Positions 63,262 to 64,000 of a stretch of 64,000 nucleotides of DNA are shown one piece after another; the first letter of the stretch is position 1, and each line of letters opens with the position of its first letter. Source of the stretch: Phaeodactylum tricornutum CCAP 1055/1 (Eukaryota > Bacillariophyta > Bacillariophyceae > Surirellales > Neidiaceae); assembly GCF_000150955.2 (NCBI RefSeq), contig NC_011670.1:943359-1007358 (forward strand). Reading direction: 5' to 3'. The translations under genes and the position numbers were made by a program. The notes beneath the pieces are model-generated. The model saw nothing but the letters and a program-made list of their open reading frames with translations. It was not told the origin of the DNA and made no database searches.

Positions 63262-64000
63262 ATGACAAGCGATTCATCGATTCAGCAAATTGTACAGTAT
63301 TCCCACCACCAGTTGCAAAAAGTGGTGGAGAGTACGTCGACAGGCAGGCCGCGACAAGGCTTGTTGGCAGGTTTTGAATACGCCGTCCACCATGACGGGA
63401 CGATTCTGGGAGAACGGCGTTGGCGTGAGCAGCGCCGACGACCAAACACTTGCTTCAAACGATATTTACCAGAACAATCAGCAGATGTCAATGCGCTGCA
63501 CCAGAATGAGCATCCGACGTTAGCCGTTTCCCTTCAACAAATCGAACAGCGACTCCAACATTCTTCTGACGAGCATAAGAGGGGTCAGCATCTACCAGCA
63601 GCTCCGCACCCAAAAATGGTGCAAAATCCTAACTCTTTCACAGATCCGCAGTCAACAACTCTTCGTGCAGCAATGGCAAAACAATTTGAAGGCTCATTCG
63701 CTTTGTCGTCTCCTAAGCGAATGCGGAATCGGCACAATGCTGTGTTTGGGGAGCACCTTCCTACCGTGACAAATTCGCCTGGTTGCGCTCAAAAGGTATT
63801 TGGAAAGCATGCCATGACGTGTGAAGAAAGGCTAGCTTGTGAAGCATTGTTGACTGGAGGTAAATTACGACGCGTAAAGCCCCTGCAAGGCTCATCGACG
63901 CCGGTTCGACGCGAATCATTGCCGTCGCCGGCAGCATTAAACAATTCATTGGCGTCGGATGACGATGACATCGACGCTCTGGTTGCTAGCTTGGATGTGG
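63262..64000 (+). CDS. Unknown protein, N-terminal part (cut by window edge)
   Basis: From ATG 63262 an open frame runs to the right end with no stop (246 codons). It begins MTSDSSIQQIVQYSHHQLQK and contains basic Arg-rich stretches (ERRWREQRRRP), a Gln/His-rich region, and ends in an acidic block, DDDDIDALVASLDV. Composition is that of a disordered nuclear N-terminus. A Ser/basic region followed by a DDDID motif is seen before the helicase core of several DNA repair helicases, but nothing here settles the family. Confidence 0.6.
   Translation, partial: MTSDSSIQQIVQYSHHQLQKVVESTSTGRPRQGLLAGFEYAVHHDGTILGERRWREQRRRPNTCFKRYLPEQSADVNALHQNEHPTLAVSLQQIEQRLQHSSDEHKRGQHLPAAPHPKMVQNPNSFTDPQSTTLRAAMAKQFEGSFALSSPKRMRNRHNAVFGEHLPTVTNSPGCAQKVFGKHAMTCEERLACEALLTGGKLRRVKPLQGSSTPVRRESLPSPAALNNSLASDDDDIDALVASLDV

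Overview
The window looks like nuclear DNA of a pennate diatom, most likely Phaeodactylum tricornutum or a close relative. The reasons are compact gene spacing, short GT-AG introns (mostly 70-140 nt), bipartite plastid-type leaders and the mix of gene families (stramenopile ABCC transporter, SLC37 carrier, copines, fatty acid photodecarboxylase, Sel1 and PAS proteins). The species is inferred; the sequence itself shows only a eukaryote with short spliceosomal introns. Exon joins below were worked out by hand from splice sites, reading phase and family conservation; in every case the summed length is a multiple of three.

Left part (1-14270): an edge-truncated methyltransferase-like gene, two tandem type II membrane sulfotransferases, a secreted GMC oxidoreductase, an 11-exon ABCC transporter with a 14-nt microexon, then about 2.5 kb of decayed DNA holding a broken copy of an ABC nucleotide-binding domain between diverged inverted repeats. 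Middle (14271-34861): an unrecognised 1094-residue protein built from two copies of one domain, UTP12/WDR3 diverging from ALG7 over 261 bp, LAMTOR5, a probable fatty acid photodecarboxylase with all four diagnostic residues, a TPR protein, a cytochrome P450, an SLC37-type sugar-phosphate carrier and NOP2. Right part (35410-64000): an HdeD-like membrane protein, two tandem copines (one with a damaged metal site), RAD9, prefoldin 3, a GT14 glycosyltransferase with a lectin-like tail, a seven-exon cyclophilin, a gene relic, an LRR protein, DPH5, a third sulfotransferase-like protein, two small unknown proteins, a PAS protein, an F-box-like/Sel1 protein, a plastid-type SRPBCC protein, a DHX35-type helicase, a small mitochondrial-type protein and an edge-truncated unknown.

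The genes do not form one pathway. Loose themes are ribosome biogenesis and RNA processing (UTP12, NOP2, DHX35), translation and protein folding (DPH5, prefoldin 3, cyclophilin), secretory glycan modification (ALG7, GT14, three sulfotransferase-like proteins) and two GMC enzymes. No rRNA, tRNA, CRISPR array or intact mobile element was recognised. A short motif with the core GACTGTGA recurs in the noncoding DNA.
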